A DNA stretch of 64,000 bases from Dickeya undicola (GCF_000784735.1 NZ_JSYG01000004.1:434001-498000), one strand, 5' to 3'; shown: positions 46,315 to 57,168, counted from the stretch's first letter. Numbers and translations: made by a program. Notes: generated by a model from the letters alone, not told the origin.

Positions 46315-46884
46315 TTATTGAATATTAAGCGAGGTGCTCAATGTGCGATTCGGGAAATTAGTTGATGTGGATTGATAACGGAACACCACCGACGACATAT
46401 TGTCTGCATTGAAATATGCCATCCACCCCGAAACAATTGAGCCAGCCGGGCAGCTTTCGGTATAGCGGCCACTGACAATACAGACAGCATTAACCTGGTA
46501 CGGGCTGGTTTGCCCACCATTCAACCAGCCAATGCGGTTACCACCATACCCCACTTCCAGCACGGCAATGCGCAACGTGGTGCCACCCGCATAACCAGAC
46601 AGTGTAAAGGTATTGGTCGGCACCGCCTGCCAGCCGCCTTTCAGCGAAGAATACACCGCGTACACACGCACCGAGCTCAATGCGGGAGCGGGCGCACGCA
46701 GCGCTTTGTGTTCGGAAGAGGACACATCCTGTTCCGAACTGGCTGACAGTGGATTATCAACAAACGGAGAATCGAGCGCCGTAATCACGGTTTGCACCGG
46801 TTCATCAGAGGTTTGAGCATAAACTGGCGAAAGTGCCGCCACGACCATACCCAGCGTAAAACCTATTTTTATAGACATTCTCAT
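46315..46884 (-). CDS. Secreted protein, paralogue 1 (possibly DUF4879/YolA-like)
   Basis: 189-residue precursor with signal peptide (MSIKIGFTLGMVVAALSPVYA, cut after A). A Ser/Glu-rich stretch of about 45 residues follows, then a C-terminal domain of about 125 residues: APALSSVRVYAVYSS, SGYAGGTTLRIAVLEVGYGG, NRIGWLNGGQ, GWMAYFNADNMSSVVFRYQS, ending TLSTSLNIQ. This domain is about 60 percent alike to the protein at 47321. Two cysteines may form a disulfide. The start is set by alignment with the paralogue; ATG at 46878 has a better ribosome site. Family suggestion is tentative; function unknown. Confidence 0.75.
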   Translation of the reverse strand: MRMSIKIGFTLGMVVAALSPVYAQTSDEPVQTVITALDSPFVDNPLSASSEQDVSSSEHKALRAPAPALSSVRVYAVYSSLKGGWQAVPTNTFTLSGYAGGTTLRIAVLEVGYGGNRIGWLNGGQTSPYQVNAVCIVSGRYTESCPAGSIVSGWMAYFNADNMSSVVFRYQSTSTNFPNRTLSTSLNIQ

Positions 46885-47133
46885 CCTGAGTGGTTCCATT
46901 AAATATGCAGCCCATTGCTGCCATGGCATACTAATCAGCACAAAAGATTGCCTCCAGTAAAAAATAGAAATAAACAACACCATTCAAGAAACAAATAAAA
47001 ATTAGAGAAAATATAGATAAAGAAAAAATAGAAACCAACCGGAAAATACAAATCAAATTATATTAATACGGGGATATTATCAGCAATTTATCTTTTTTGG
47101 CATTCAGCAAATTGAATCATTGGAAATATGAAA

Positions 47134-47219
47134 TATACCCTAAATAATTCGAGCTGCAGGACAAAACGTATTGCGTTTTGAACAACGCGAAGCGTTGGCC
47201 CTTCAGGGCAAGGCTCATT
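47134..47219. repeat. Dispersed palindromic repeat (family A)
   Basis: Starts TATACCCTAAATAATTCGAG; interior is the exact reverse complement of much of the copy at 20065. The distal end is degenerate. Lies between the two secreted paralogues. Confidence 0.75.
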
Positions 47220-47256
47220 TTCGCAATGCCAGTCGCGAAAAAGATCCCCCGAAAAG

Positions 47257-47284
47257 GACAACAGGCAGCGTATGGGCTGCCTGT
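47257..47284 (-). terminator. Terminator of the second secreted paralogue
   Basis: Stem ACAGGCAGC/GCTGCCTGT (47261-47269 with 47276-47284), followed on the minus strand by TGTCCTTTTC. Same arms as the terminator at 46281-46304. Confidence 0.75.
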
Positions 47285-47320
47285 CAGGTGTAGTCTTACT
47301 GATACGGTATTATTGAAAAA

Positions 47321-47770
47321 TTATTTAATATTCAGTGACGTGCTCAATGTTTTATAGGGGAAATTCGCCGATGTTGATTGATAGCGGAAATTCACCGATG
47401 TCAGGTAATTCGCATTAAAATACGCAATCCATCCCGCACCTGTGGCACCTCTGGGGCAATTGTCCGTCATCTCCCCTCTCACCAGACACGCCAGTTTCAC
47501 GGAGTCAGGTTTCTTTTGTGTGCCATTGATCCAACCAATACGATTACCACCATACCCGGTTTCAACAACAGCAATCTGCAATGTGCCACCCGCATAACCT
47601 GGGCCAATTGCTACAGTGTTAACCGGTGGGTAATACCAGCTGCCACCGAATGTGCCGGATAAGACCTTAACGCGCAATCCACTCAGTGCTGGAGCTGGCG
47701 CACTGAACGCAGAAGATGCGGTAGCCAACAACAATCCCAGTGCCAACCCCATTTTTATAGACGTTTTCAT
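47321..47770 (-). CDS. Secreted protein, paralogue 2 (possibly DUF4879/YolA-like)
   Basis: 149-residue precursor: signal peptide MKTSIKMGLALGLLLATASS then AFSA, and one domain that aligns along its length with the C-terminal domain of the neighbour at 46315 (APALSGLRV; GPGYAGGTLQIAVVETGYGG; NRIGWINGTQ; GWIAYFNANYLTSVNFRYQS; TLSTSLNIK). It lacks the Ser/Glu-rich spacer. Two conserved cysteines. Probably exported; function unknown. Confidence 0.78.
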   Translation of the reverse strand: MKTSIKMGLALGLLLATASSAFSAPAPALSGLRVKVLSGTFGGSWYYPPVNTVAIGPGYAGGTLQIAVVETGYGGNRIGWINGTQKKPDSVKLACLVRGEMTDNCPRGATGAGWIAYFNANYLTSVNFRYQSTSANFPYKTLSTSLNIK

Positions 47771-48052
47771 CCCTAGTAATTCCATTTAAATAAACAGCCA
47801 ATTGCTGCGCAGGAAAGAGTAATTCACCGAATCAATCACATCTAGTTAAAACCAGGTGTATTCGTGTTATACGTTCTAATAAGTAAAATAATGCTGACAC
47901 AGATCAAATACAGGAAATAAGTAAAACCGGCACAATTACCATCAAAAAAAATATTCACCCATCGTTATTTTACGATGAGAGTTGTGTTCTTTTGGTTGAT
48001 ATAAGCTTTATTCTATCGCCCCACGACAGTCGCCCTTGTCGTGAGGTTCAGC
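47771..48052. other. Intergenic region upstream of paralogue 2
   Basis: AT-rich promoter region. A hairpin CACGACA/TGTCGTG (48022-48043) lies just after the leftward pstB stop but has no T-run. Confidence 0.35.
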
Positions 48053-48868
48053 TTAACCAAAACGCCCTGTAATATAATCTTCGGTACGACGTTCAGCAGG
48101 CGCGGTAAACAGTGCGTCAGTCTCGTTATATTCGATCAACCGTCCATGATGGATAAACGCCGTATAATCAGACACTCGCGCCGCCTGCTGCATGTTGTGG
48201 GTCACCAGCACCAGCGTAAAACGGCGTTTCAGCGCACCGATCAACTCCTCAATCACCAGCGTCGAGATGGGGTCCAGCGCCGAGGTCGGTTCATCCAGCA
48301 GCAACACTTCTGGTTCAATGGCGATGGCACGGGCTATCACCAGCCGCTGCTGCTGGCCGCTGGAGAGCGTCAGCGCATTGTCACCAAGCCTGTCTTTTAC
48401 TTCATGCCACAACGCCGCGGCCCGCAGCGCATTTTCCACCGCTTCATCCAGCATCCGCCGGTCTTTCACACCTTGCAGACGAAGACCATAGATCACGTTT
48501 TCATAGATAGATTTGGGGAATGGATTGGGACGCTGAAATACCATGCCGACCCGGCGGCGCAGCGTCGATACATCCATTGTCGGATCGTTGACAGGCATCC
48601 CTTGCAGCCGAATATCACCCTCAATGCGGCACGTCTCCATCAGGTCGTTCATGCGGTTAAAACAGCGCAACAAGGTGGATTTCCCGCACCCAGACGGCCC
48701 AATCAACGCGGTCACACGGTGCTTTGGAATGCGCAGGGAGATATCGCTCAGCGCCTGCTTATCGCCGTAATACAGATTCAGCCCGTCGACCGACAAGGCC
48801 GTTTGATCATCCGTCAACCGGTGGACATCCATCACGGGGAGTCGTTCCAGTTGTTTCGGCATTCCCAT
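48053..48868 (-). CDS. pstB: Phosphate ABC transporter ATPase PstB
   Basis: 271-residue ATP-binding subunit of the phosphate importer. Walker [29 protein letters not shown], signature [15 protein letters not shown], Walker [13 protein letters not shown] and [18 protein letters not shown], all PstB-typical. ATG at 48868 has GGGAGA upstream; a GTG one codon earlier is possible. Third gene of pstC-pstA-pstB. Confidence 0.95.
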   Translation of the reverse strand: MGMPKQLERLPVMDVHRLTDDQTALSVDGLNLYYGDKQALSDISLRIPKHRVTALIGPSGCGKSTLLRCFNRMNDLMETCRIEGDIRLQGMPVNDPTMDVSTLRRRVGMVFQRPNPFPKSIYENVIYGLRLQGVKDRRMLDEAVENALRAAALWHEVKDRLGDNALTLSSGQQQRLVIARAIAIEPEVLLLDEPTSALDPISTLVIEELIGALKRRFTLVLVTHNMQQAARVSDYTAFIHHGRLIEYNETDALFTAPAERRTEDYITGRFG

Positions 48869-48885
48869 CACTATTCTCCCGCCAC

Positions 48886-50532
48886 TCAGAGTGACATCGC
48901 TCGGTATTTTTCACGCAGCACATGGCGAATGCCAATCGCTGCCAGATTCAACGCCACCACAATCAACACCAGCAGCAACGCCGTGGCATAAACCAATGGG
49001 CGGGCAGCTTCCACATCCGGGCTCTGAAACGCCAGATCATAAATCTGGAACCCCAGATGCATGAACTTTCGCTCCAGATGCAGGTAGGGAAAGATATCAT
49101 CCACTGGCAGCGCTGGCACCGACTTCACGACACCGACCAGCATCAACGGCGCGGTTTCCCCCGCCGCCCGCGCCACCGCCAGAATCAGCCCAGTCATCAT
49201 CGCTGGCACCGCCATCGGCAACACCACGTGCCACAGCGTTTCTGCACGGGTCGCTCCCAGCGCCAGCGAGCCATGACGCATCGATACCGGAATACGCGAT
49301 AATCCCTCTTCGGTGGACACAATCACCACCGGCAACGTCAGCAATGCCAGCGTGAGCGACGCCCACAACAACCCCGGCGTGCCGAATGTCGGGTTAGGCA
49401 ACGACTCAGCGTAAAACAGGCTGTCTAGCGTGCCGCCGACCAGATAAACAAAAAACCCCAGTCCGAACACACCGTAGACAATAGACGGCACCCCGGCCAG
49501 ATTCGCCACGGCAATCCGCACCCAACGTGTCAGGCTGTTGTTGTCGGCGTACTCATGCAGATACACCGCCGCCACCACCCCCAGCGGCATCACGATAATC
49601 GACATCAAAATAACCAGCAGCACGGTGCCAAAAATTGCTGGAAACAGCTGACCTGGGCTGCTGTCGTCCGGCTCGAACCGGGTCAGCATAGTGCTTAGCA
49701 CCTGCAACGTTTGCTGCACTTTCTCAGGGGTGGTCATCGCATTCGGATACCAGGCCCGATCAATCATCCTGACCGGAATGGTATGCTGCTGCCCTTGCGC
49801 ATCCCGCAGTAACACGGCACTCCGGTTGATGTCGGTATTGAGCGCTATCAGTTGCTGGTTAAGCTCGCTGAAATGACGCTCCAGCTCGGTGCGTTCAGCT
49901 TTGAGGCGTGCCTGCGCCCGGTCATCCAACCGGTTTTCCCGGCGCAGTTTCTCTTCTTGCAACCGCAACGCATCGAACTGCTGGTTGACCCGGTTCATCG
50001 CTCCCAGGCGCAAGGTCTGCGCGCGCGCCATCAACTGCTGCACCTGAAAAATACGCTGTTGCAGCGTCGATGACAGATTATCAGACACCAGCGGCTGCCC
50101 ATCCTCGGTCATACCATCAAGATAGCCATAGGCCATACCGTTAGTGGTACGACGTACCGCCAGCACATCAGCAGGCAAACGGGCATCCGTCACCGACGTG
50201 GACAACAGCGTCTGAAAGCTTTGACCATAAAATTCCCGCCACCCGGTTTTAAGCAGATAACGGGTAGCGCCTTCTGCGGGCGTATTCACAACGCCAGTAT
50301 CCATCAGCTGTTGCCGGGTCAGATGCTGCACATCATAGCGTTCGCCGATCAGCTGCCGCTCACGGCCCTGAGAATCCTGCAAACTGAACAACCACACCGG
50401 CTGCGGCCACAAATAACGCGCACTCTGCCCGATCAACAGCACAAATACCGCGATCATGGCAATCAGGCTGAAGGTAATGGCGGACGCCGTCAGCCATACC
50501 CAGGGCGTTCCGGTGCCGAACCAACGCTTCAT
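48886..50532 (-). CDS. pstA: Phosphate ABC transporter permease PstA, long form
   Basis: 548 residues, against about 296 in Escherichia coli. Membrane segment near 15-37, then a large extra domain with a charged coiled-coil-like stretch (residues about 165-240, rich in Arg, Glu and Gln), and the PstA transporter domain from about 265 ([50 protein letters not shown]). Overlaps pstC by ATGA. Long forms of this type occur in Pseudomonas and Vibrio relatives. Confidence 0.9.
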   Translation of the reverse strand: MKRWFGTGTPWVWLTASAITFSLIAMIAVFVLLIGQSARYLWPQPVWLFSLQDSQGRERQLIGERYDVQHLTRQQLMDTGVVNTPAEGATRYLLKTGWREFYGQSFQTLLSTSVTDARLPADVLAVRRTTNGMAYGYLDGMTEDGQPLVSDNLSSTLQQRIFQVQQLMARAQTLRLGAMNRVNQQFDALRLQEEKLRRENRLDDRAQARLKAERTELERHFSELNQQLIALNTDINRSAVLLRDAQGQQHTIPVRMIDRAWYPNAMTTPEKVQQTLQVLSTMLTRFEPDDSSPGQLFPAIFGTVLLVILMSIIVMPLGVVAAVYLHEYADNNSLTRWVRIAVANLAGVPSIVYGVFGLGFFVYLVGGTLDSLFYAESLPNPTFGTPGLLWASLTLALLTLPVVIVSTEEGLSRIPVSMRHGSLALGATRAETLWHVVLPMAVPAMMTGLILAVARAAGETAPLMLVGVVKSVPALPVDDIFPYLHLERKFMHLGFQIYDLAFQSPDVEAARPLVYATALLLVLIVVALNLAAIGIRHVLREKYRAMSL

Positions 50533-52685
50533 GACAATTCTCCTTCATCACGATAGCGGCGACGCAGACGCTGGCGAATGACCTCCGCCAGCGAATTGAC
50601 CACAAAGGTAAACACAAACAGCACCAGGGCAGCCAAAAACAGTACCCGATAATGCGCGCTGGACATCGCCGCTTCCGGCATTTCAATGGCGATATTGGCC
50701 GCCAGCGATCGCAACCCCTGAAACAGGCTGTTATCCATCACCGGTGTGTTGCCGGTCGCCATCAACACAATCATGGTTTCGCCCACGGCACGACCAAAGC
50801 TAAGCATCAGGGCAGCGAAAATACCGGAACTGGCCGATGGCAGCACCACCCGCCACAGCGTTTGCCACGCCGTCGCCCCCAACGCCAGCGACCCCTGACT
50901 CAGCCGCGCCGGTACACTGAATAGCGCATCCTCCGCCAGCGAGAAAATCAGCGGGATCAACGCAAACCCCAGCGCTACCCCTGCCACCAGCGTATTACGC
51001 TGGCTGAAATGATCGCCCATCCACTGCCAGAGCGGCTGCCCCAGCAGGCGCATTTCCAGCCACGGCCCCAACCAGCAGGAAAAGGCCAGTATCAGCAACA
51101 TCGCCGGTATCAACAGTACGGCGTCCCAGCCTGCTGACACGCCGCGCCGCCAGCGTTCCGGCAGTTGCTCCAGCAACCAACCACACCCCAGCACGGCCAG
51201 CGCCCACAGCGGTGGCAACAATAAAATAGCCGCCAGATAGGTAGCCATGTGCGGTGCCAGCCAGAGTGCGGCAATCAGCCCAATCACCACCGTCGGCAAC
51301 GCGCCCATGATTTCCATCGCCGGTTTAACCCAGCGCCGCAGCGCGGGTGCCATGAAGCAGGCAGTGTAAATCGCAGCAGCCAACGCCAGCGGGGCGGCGA
51401 ACGACATGGCGTAAAGTGCGGCTTTGAAGGTGCCGGTCAATAACGGGACCAGACTAAATTTGGCCTGATAACTGTCATCAGCCGCAGTCGGCTGCCAGAC
51501 ATAATCAGGCTCGGGATAGTTTTCATACCAAAGTTTTTGCCACAAACCGCGCCAGCCAATATCTGGGTAAGCGTTGTCCAACTGATAGGGTTGCCAGCCT
51601 GTCTCCGTTTCCAGCAGTAATGCCCGCCCACGGGGAGAAAACGCGGCTAGCCTGGCTTGTGGCACCAGTAAGGCGCTCATCAGTTCACCGAACTGTTTAC
51701 TGGCGAACAGTGAGAAATGCCCCTGCGGATCGAGGGTGGCGAAAACACGGCGACGCGGCTCAACCACCAGTTGTAACTGCCGCCCTGCCGTGGGGAAAGT
51801 ACGAATCTCACTCAGCCGCGGCCCTTGTGCCGTCGGGGTATCGAACCACTGGCTGACCAGCCCATCGGAGGATTTCACCAGCAACGAATGGCCGCCCGCC
51901 AGCAGTGATAACGACAAGGGTGCCGTTCCCGGCAACGTGACTGTTTCACGCGCGGTAAGCGCTTGCTCACTGCGTTGCCATATCGTCAGACGATTGCCGT
52001 TCAGGGTGTAGATCTGCTGCCCGTTCGGCGTCAGCAGCAATTGCTCTGTTGGTTCGCTCAGTACAGCCTGCCCGATAGGCTGTGCACCAACAGCCGTTAG
52101 CGAATCGAGTTGCAACCGGTTATCACCATCAACCATCGCCACCCATTGCTTATCGTCTGACTCGGCCACCGCCAGATGCTGCAACGGCGACACCGCCCCG
52201 ACAGGCTGAAGTGGCTGCTCACCCAGTGGATATTGCCATTGCGGTGCACCCACGCCAGACAGTGGCATTTCCGGGCGCACCACGCTCAACGCACCGTCAG
52301 CCTGCCCCAACACCAATAGCGGGCGCTCACCTACACTCATCGCTGCCAGCGTAACCGATGGCGCTAATCGCTCTCGCGCGACAGACTGACCCTGCTCAAG
52401 CGCGATGAATTCGCCGTAACCGGACGCCGCAACCCGGAAAGCCCAGCGACCGTTATCATTGATGCCAAGCGCCAGCGTCGGTTCACGGGTATCTACCGCC
52501 ACCGGCGTCAGCGGCCGAATCGACGCAGAGGAAAACAGCGGGATCACCACATACAGCAGATAAAAAAAGATCAGTAGCAGCGCCAGCAACACCAGCCACC
52601 CGCTCCCCACCACAATCCGGCGTGTCAAACGGTCGATAAACGCCCGCTGTCTGTCCCGGTAAGGTAAATTGCCTGTGTCTGCCAT
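50529..52685 (-). CDS. pstC: Phosphate ABC transporter permease PstC, long form
   Basis: 718 residues, against about 319 in Escherichia coli. After a membrane segment near 27-50 comes a 350-residue extracytoplasmic, beta-rich domain (repeated LAV/VDGDN/LTIWQRS strands, beta-propeller-like), then the permease domain from about 415 (GALPTVVIGLIAALWLAPHM; SLALGATAWQTLWRVVLPSA; GRAVGETMIVLMATGN). No pstS gene is near, so a distant PstS must supply phosphate or the extra domains assist. First gene of the operon. Confidence 0.9.
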   Translation of the reverse strand: MADTGNLPYRDRQRAFIDRLTRRIVVGSGWLVLLALLLIFFYLLYVVIPLFSSASIRPLTPVAVDTREPTLALGINDNGRWAFRVAASGYGEFIALEQGQSVARERLAPSVTLAAMSVGERPLLVLGQADGALSVVRPEMPLSGVGAPQWQYPLGEQPLQPVGAVSPLQHLAVAESDDKQWVAMVDGDNRLQLDSLTAVGAQPIGQAVLSEPTEQLLLTPNGQQIYTLNGNRLTIWQRSEQALTARETVTLPGTAPLSLSLLAGGHSLLVKSSDGLVSQWFDTPTAQGPRLSEIRTFPTAGRQLQLVVEPRRRVFATLDPQGHFSLFASKQFGELMSALLVPQARLAAFSPRGRALLLETETGWQPYQLDNAYPDIGWRGLWQKLWYENYPEPDYVWQPTAADDSYQAKFSLVPLLTGTFKAALYAMSFAAPLALAAAIYTACFMAPALRRWVKPAMEIMGALPTVVIGLIAALWLAPHMATYLAAILLLPPLWALAVLGCGWLLEQLPERWRRGVSAGWDAVLLIPAMLLILAFSCWLGPWLEMRLLGQPLWQWMGDHFSQRNTLVAGVALGFALIPLIFSLAEDALFSVPARLSQGSLALGATAWQTLWRVVLPSASSGIFAALMLSFGRAVGETMIVLMATGNTPVMDNSLFQGLRSLAANIAIEMPEAAMSSAHYRVLFLAALVLFVFTFVVNSLAEVIRQRLRRRYRDEGELS

Positions 52686-52907
52686 GCGTCGCCGTTATTC
52701 CTGCCGTGTCGTGAATTTGTCCGCCCTCTTACAAAAATGAAGAGGAAGTTAAATTCCCCGTCACTGACGGGGTAACATATGTTGCCTTTACGCCTGTAAT
52801 ATGACAATGGTAAGTCGATACGCGCATTCGCTTTTATCGTCATTTGCGCGCCATAATGAACGTGGATATTAGCTACACTTAAGTCAAAATAGTGTAACGG
52901 AGCGACA
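52686..52907. promoter_or_regulatory. Divergent pstC / ppk control region
   Basis: 222 bp between phosphate uptake and polyphosphate genes. On the minus strand TTGTCATATTACAGGCGT (52791-52808) keeps the first PHO-box half TGTCATA well, but the second half only poorly. A tight hairpin CCCCGTC-ACT-GACGGGG lies at 52757-52773, in the pstC leader. PhoB control is plausible, not shown. Confidence 0.45.
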
Positions 52908-54977
52908 ATGAGTCAGGACAAACTCTACATAGAAAAAGAGTTGAGTTGGTTATCCTTTAATGAGCGTGTGTTGCAGGAAGCGGCGGACAAAACCAATCCG
53001 TTAATTGAACGGATGCGGTTTCTCGGCATCTACTCCAACAATCTGGACGAATTCTACAAAGTTCGCTTTGCCGACCTGAAGCGCCGTATCCTGATCAACG
53101 AAGAACAAGGCTCCGCTGGCGAACTGCGCCATCTGCTCGGTAAAATTCAGACCAGGGTCCTGAAAACCGACCAACTGTTCGACAATCTGTACAACGAATT
53201 GCTGCTGGAAATGGCCCGCAACCAAATTTTTCTGGTGAACGAGCGCCAGGTTTCCCCCAACCAGCAAATCTGGTTGCGCGAATACTTCCGGCAAAATCTG
53301 CGCCCACATATCACGCCGATTCTGATTCTGACAGAAACCAACCTGGTGGAGTTTCTGAAAGATGATTACACCTATCTGGCGGTAGAAATCATCCGGGGCG
53401 AGAAGACCGATTACGCGTTGCTGGAAATTCCGTCTGACAAGGTGCCGCGTTTCGTCGACTTGCCGCCGGAAGCACCACACCGCCGCAAGACCATGATTCT
53501 CATCGACAATATCCTACGCTATTGTCTGGACGATATTTTCCGTGGCTTTTTCGATTTCGACGCGCTTAATGCCTACTCGATGAAAATGACCCGCGACGCC
53601 GAATACGATCTGGTCACCGAAATGGAATCGAGCCTGCTGGAACTGATGTCCTCCAGCCTGAAACAACGCCTGACCGCCAAGCCGGTGCGCTTCGTCTATC
53701 AGCGCGACATGCCAGACGCGATGGTAGAGTGCCTGCTGAGTAAACTGGGGATCTCCTCCTACGATTCGGTTATTCCCGGTGGCCGCTACCACAATTTCAA
53801 AGACTTCATCGGTTTCCCGAACATCGGCCGCGCCAATCTGGTCAATAAACCGCTGCCGCGCCTGCGTCACAACTGGTTCAGCCAGTTCCGCAACGGGTTT
53901 GATGCCATCCGCCACCGCGATGTGTTGCTTTACTATCCGTACCATACTTTCGAGCATGTACTGGAGCTGCTGCGTCAGGCTTCTTTCGACCCAAGCGTGC
54001 TGTCGATCAAGATCAATATTTACCGCGTAGCGAAAGATTCCCGCATCATCAACTCGATGATTCACGCCGCGCATAACGGCAAAAAAGTGACCGTGGTGGT
54101 GGAACTACAAGCTCGCTTTGACGAAGAAGCCAACATTCACTGGGCCAAACGGCTAACGGAAGCGGGCGTTCACGTTATCTTCTCGGTGCCGGGGTTGAAG
54201 ATTCACGCCAAACTGTTCCTGATTTCGCGTAAAGAAGGCGACAACATCGTGCGTTATGCCCACATCGGCACCGGCAACTTCAACGAGAAAACCGCACGCC
54301 TGTACACCGATTACTCGCTGCTCACTGCTGACGAACGCATCACCAACGAAGTCCGCCGGGTGTTCAACTTTATTGAGAACCCATACCGTCCGGTCAGCTT
54401 CGACCATCTGCTGGTGTCGCCGCAGAACTCCCGCGAACGTCTCTATCAAATGATCGATCAGGAAATCGCTAACGCACAATCGGGGCTGGAAGCTAAAATC
54501 ACCCTGAAAGTCAACAACCTGGTGGACAAAGGACTGGTAGACCGTCTGTACGCGGCTTCCAGCGCCGGGGTAAAAATCAACCTGCTGGTTCGCGGCATGT
54601 GTTCACTGATTCCAGAACTCCCTGGGATCAGCGATAATATTCACGTCATCAGTATTCTGGACCGCTATTTGGAGCACGATCGCGTCTATGTGTTCCACAA
54701 TGGCGGTGACCACAAGGTCTTCCTGTCATCCGCTGACTGGATGACACGTAATATTGATTACCGTATCGAAGTCGCAGTGGAAGTACTGGATCACAGGCTA
54801 AAGGGCCGGGTGCTGGACATTCTGGATATTTTGTTCAGCGATACGGTAAAAACCCGTGTGGTAGACAAGGAACTGAGCAATCGCTACGTCACCCGCGGCA
54901 ACCGGCGCAAGATACGCGCCCAGAATGCCATCTATGACTATATCAAGGCGCTTGAGCAACCCGGAGAACAGGCCTGA
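52908..54977 (+). CDS. ppk: Polyphosphate kinase Ppk1
   Basis: Makes inorganic polyphosphate from ATP at the membrane periphery. 689 residues, as in Escherichia coli. The start [32 protein letters not shown], the first active-site histidine in [13 protein letters not shown] and the second in [18 protein letters not shown] lies 7 nt upstream. Followed 4 bp later by ppx. Confidence 0.97.
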   Translation: MSQDKLYIEKELSWLSFNERVLQEAADKTNPLIERMRFLGIYSNNLDEFYKVRFADLKRRILINEEQGSAGELRHLLGKIQTRVLKTDQLFDNLYNELLLEMARNQIFLVNERQVSPNQQIWLREYFRQNLRPHITPILILTETNLVEFLKDDYTYLAVEIIRGEKTDYALLEIPSDKVPRFVDLPPEAPHRRKTMILIDNILRYCLDDIFRGFFDFDALNAYSMKMTRDAEYDLVTEMESSLLELMSSSLKQRLTAKPVRFVYQRDMPDAMVECLLSKLGISSYDSVIPGGRYHNFKDFIGFPNIGRANLVNKPLPRLRHNWFSQFRNGFDAIRHRDVLLYYPYHTFEHVLELLRQASFDPSVLSIKINIYRVAKDSRIINSMIHAAHNGKKVTVVVELQARFDEEANIHWAKRLTEAGVHVIFSVPGLKIHAKLFLISRKEGDNIVRYAHIGTGNFNEKTARLYTDYSLLTADERITNEVRRVFNFIENPYRPVSFDHLLVSPQNSRERLYQMIDQEIANAQSGLEAKITLKVNNLVDKGLVDRLYAASSAGVKINLLVRGMCSLIPELPGISDNIHVISILDRYLEHDRVYVFHNGGDHKVFLSSADWMTRNIDYRIEVAVEVLDHRLKGRVLDILDILFSDTVKTRVVDKELSNRYVTRGNRRKIRAQNAIYDYIKALEQPGEQA

Positions 54978-54981
54978 CCCA

Positions 54982-56511
54982 ATGCCTTTAACGAATCACA
55001 ATACCGAGCAACCCCAGGAATTCGCCGCTATCGACCTGGGGTCAAACAGTTTCCACATGGTCGTTGCCCGCGTCGTCAATGGCGCACTGCAGGTACTGAG
55101 CCGTTTGAAACAACGCGTGCATTTGGCCGATGGGCTGGACAGCCAGAACCGGCTGAGTGAGGAATCCATCCAGCGCGGGCTGAGCTGTCTGGCGCTGTTT
55201 GCCGAGCGACTGCAGGGCTTTCCTGCTACTAACGTGTCGATTGTGGGTACTCATGCCTTGCGGCAAGCGGTCAACGCGCAGGATTTTCTGCGCCGCGCGG
55301 CCAGGATTATCCCCTACCCGATCGAGATCATCTCCGGCCATGAAGAAGCCCGTCTGATCTTCATGGGGGTGGAACACACCCAACCGGAAAAAGGCCGTAA
55401 GCTGGTGATCGACATCGGCGGCGGCTCCACCGAACTGGTGATCGGCGAGGACTTCGAACCTATGCTGGTGGAAAGCCGCCGCATGGGTTGCGTCAGCTTC
55501 GCCCAGCAGTTTTTCCCCAACGGCGAAATCAGCGAAGTCAATTTCCGGCGCGCCCGGCTGGCGGCCGCTCAGAAACTGGAAACCCTGGCGTGGGAATACC
55601 GTATTTACGGTTGGGACTACGCATTAGGCGCTTCCGGCACCATCAAGGCCACGTGTGAGATTTTGGTGGCGATGGGGGAAAAAGATGGGTTGATCACCCC
55701 GGAACGGCTGGAAATGCTGCGCGAACGCATCCTGCAATTCAAAAACTTCCGGGCGGTCAGCCTGCCTGGCCTGACTGAAGATCGTCAGAGCGTGCTAGTG
55801 CCAGGCTTCGCCATCCTGTGCGGCGTGTTTGACGCGCTTGCGATCAAGGAACTCCGCCTGTCGGATGGTGCGCTGCGCGAAGGGGTGTTGTACGAAATGG
55901 AGGGCCGCTTCCGCCATCAGGATATCCGTATCCGTACCGCGCAAAGTCTGGCCAGCCACTACAATATCGACCGGGAGCAGGCTAAGCGTGTGCGAGAAAC
56001 CGCGGAACAGCTTTACGCCCAATGGGCGCAGCAGAATCCCTCACTGGTGCACCCACAACTGGAAGCGCTGCTGAAATGGTCGGCCATGCTGCATGAGGTA
56101 GGGTTGAGCATCAATCATAGCGGTATGCATCGCCATTCGGCCTATATTCTGCAAAACACCAACTTGCCGGGCTTCAATCAAGAGCAGCAGCAGTTGCTGG
56201 CTCTGACGGTGCGGCTGCACCGCAAGGCCGTCAAGCTGGAAGAGTTGCCGCGCTTCAACCTGTTCAAAAAGAAGCAGTATCTGCCGATGGTGCAACTGTT
56301 GCGCCTCGCCACGCTGCTGAATAACCAGCGTCAGGCGACCACCACGCCGAAAACGTTGCGCCTTATCGCCAGCGAAACGGCGTGGACGCTGATCTTTCCG
56401 AACGGGTTCTTCAACCAGAACATGCTGGTTCAGCTTGATCTGGAACGAGAACAGCAATATTGGGAAGACGTTAGCGGCTGGAAATTGGACATCGAAGAAG
56501 AGCCCGTCTGA
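54982..56511 (+). CDS. ppx: Exopolyphosphatase Ppx
   Basis: Releases phosphate from polyphosphate ends. 509 residues of the actin-like Ppx/GppA family: [18 protein letters not shown] (phosphate 1), [17 protein letters not shown] (phosphate 2), and a C-terminal HD-type domain with [20 protein letters not shown]. The start [10 protein letters not shown] is 4 nt past the ppk stop; the longer open frame overlaps ppk. Operon ppk-ppx. Confidence 0.96.
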   Translation: MPLTNHNTEQPQEFAAIDLGSNSFHMVVARVVNGALQVLSRLKQRVHLADGLDSQNRLSEESIQRGLSCLALFAERLQGFPATNVSIVGTHALRQAVNAQDFLRRAARIIPYPIEIISGHEEARLIFMGVEHTQPEKGRKLVIDIGGGSTELVIGEDFEPMLVESRRMGCVSFAQQFFPNGEISEVNFRRARLAAAQKLETLAWEYRIYGWDYALGASGTIKATCEILVAMGEKDGLITPERLEMLRERILQFKNFRAVSLPGLTEDRQSVLVPGFAILCGVFDALAIKELRLSDGALREGVLYEMEGRFRHQDIRIRTAQSLASHYNIDREQAKRVRETAEQLYAQWAQQNPSLVHPQLEALLKWSAMLHEVGLSINHSGMHRHSAYILQNTNLPGFNQEQQQLLALTVRLHRKAVKLEELPRFNLFKKKQYLPMVQLLRLATLLNNQRQATTTPKTLRLIASETAWTLIFPNGFFNQNMLVQLDLEREQQYWEDVSGWKLDIEEEPV

Positions 56512-56725
56512 TGGTTTCCAGGTCGGCAGCGCCTCCGGGTTTGCTGTCCGACCTGTTATTACGGTGCACTTGCTTTTTTCCGTGACGTAATTCACATAAT
56601 CACCATCAACCGCACGTCTGGCTACCCCACTCCACGCTTTTCCCCCCACTCACATTGACCATCCATCCGGCTTGTGCCTAAATAAAATACAGCGAATATC
56701 CGCGATAACAGGAGAACCCAACGTC

Positions 56726-56944
56726 ATGTCCACCATTATCCATAAACGGCGCATAGCCCTTCGTCAGCGACGACGATCCGGTACGCGCATAGCCCGTACT
56801 GTACTGATGATTAGTTTTATTATTCTGTTTGGTCGTTTTGCCTATTCCGCCATCGGCGCTTTTCTCCATCACCAGAACACACAGCCACAACGTGTCGAAC
56901 AACCTGTCGCCTCTGTGAGTGTGACAACCCCCCAACGCGAATAG
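56726..56944 (+). CDS. yfgG: Small membrane protein YfgG (DUF2633)
   Basis: 72 residues: basic N-terminus (HKRRIALRQRRRSGTRIAR), one membrane helix TVLMISFIILFGRFAYSAIG, and a short tail. Pattern and position after ppx match yfgG of Escherichia coli. AGGAG lies before the start; the longer frame from 56672 has none. Function little known. Confidence 0.85.
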   Translation: MSTIIHKRRIALRQRRRSGTRIARTVLMISFIILFGRFAYSAIGAFLHHQNTQPQRVEQPVASVSVTTPQRE

Positions 56945-57102
56945 CATCTAATAGATGCCGTTGATGTCGTGACGAATGATGCAAGCTATTGCACCCGGTG
57001 CCGTAGCGGGATGATGTTGTGCTTTTTACCCCCCGCACGTTCCTCTCGCCATTTCATGCCATACTCAAAATGAAAATGCGGTTTCATGCTGCATGGGTTT
57101 TT

Positions 57103-57156
57103 CGGTTTTATACTGACAGTCGGTTTTATATTCACAATTGATTTTATATTCACAAT
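57103..57156. repeat. 18-bp tandem repeat, three copies, in the ybiI leader
   Basis: CGGTTTTATACTGACAGT, CGGTTTTATATTCACAAT, TGATTTTATATTCACAAT: consecutive 18-bp units that end 13 nt before the ybiI start codon. Each unit contains TTTATA, so copy number may alter promoter or leader structure. Confidence 0.85.
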
Positions 57157-57168
57157 AAGAGGTGCGTC

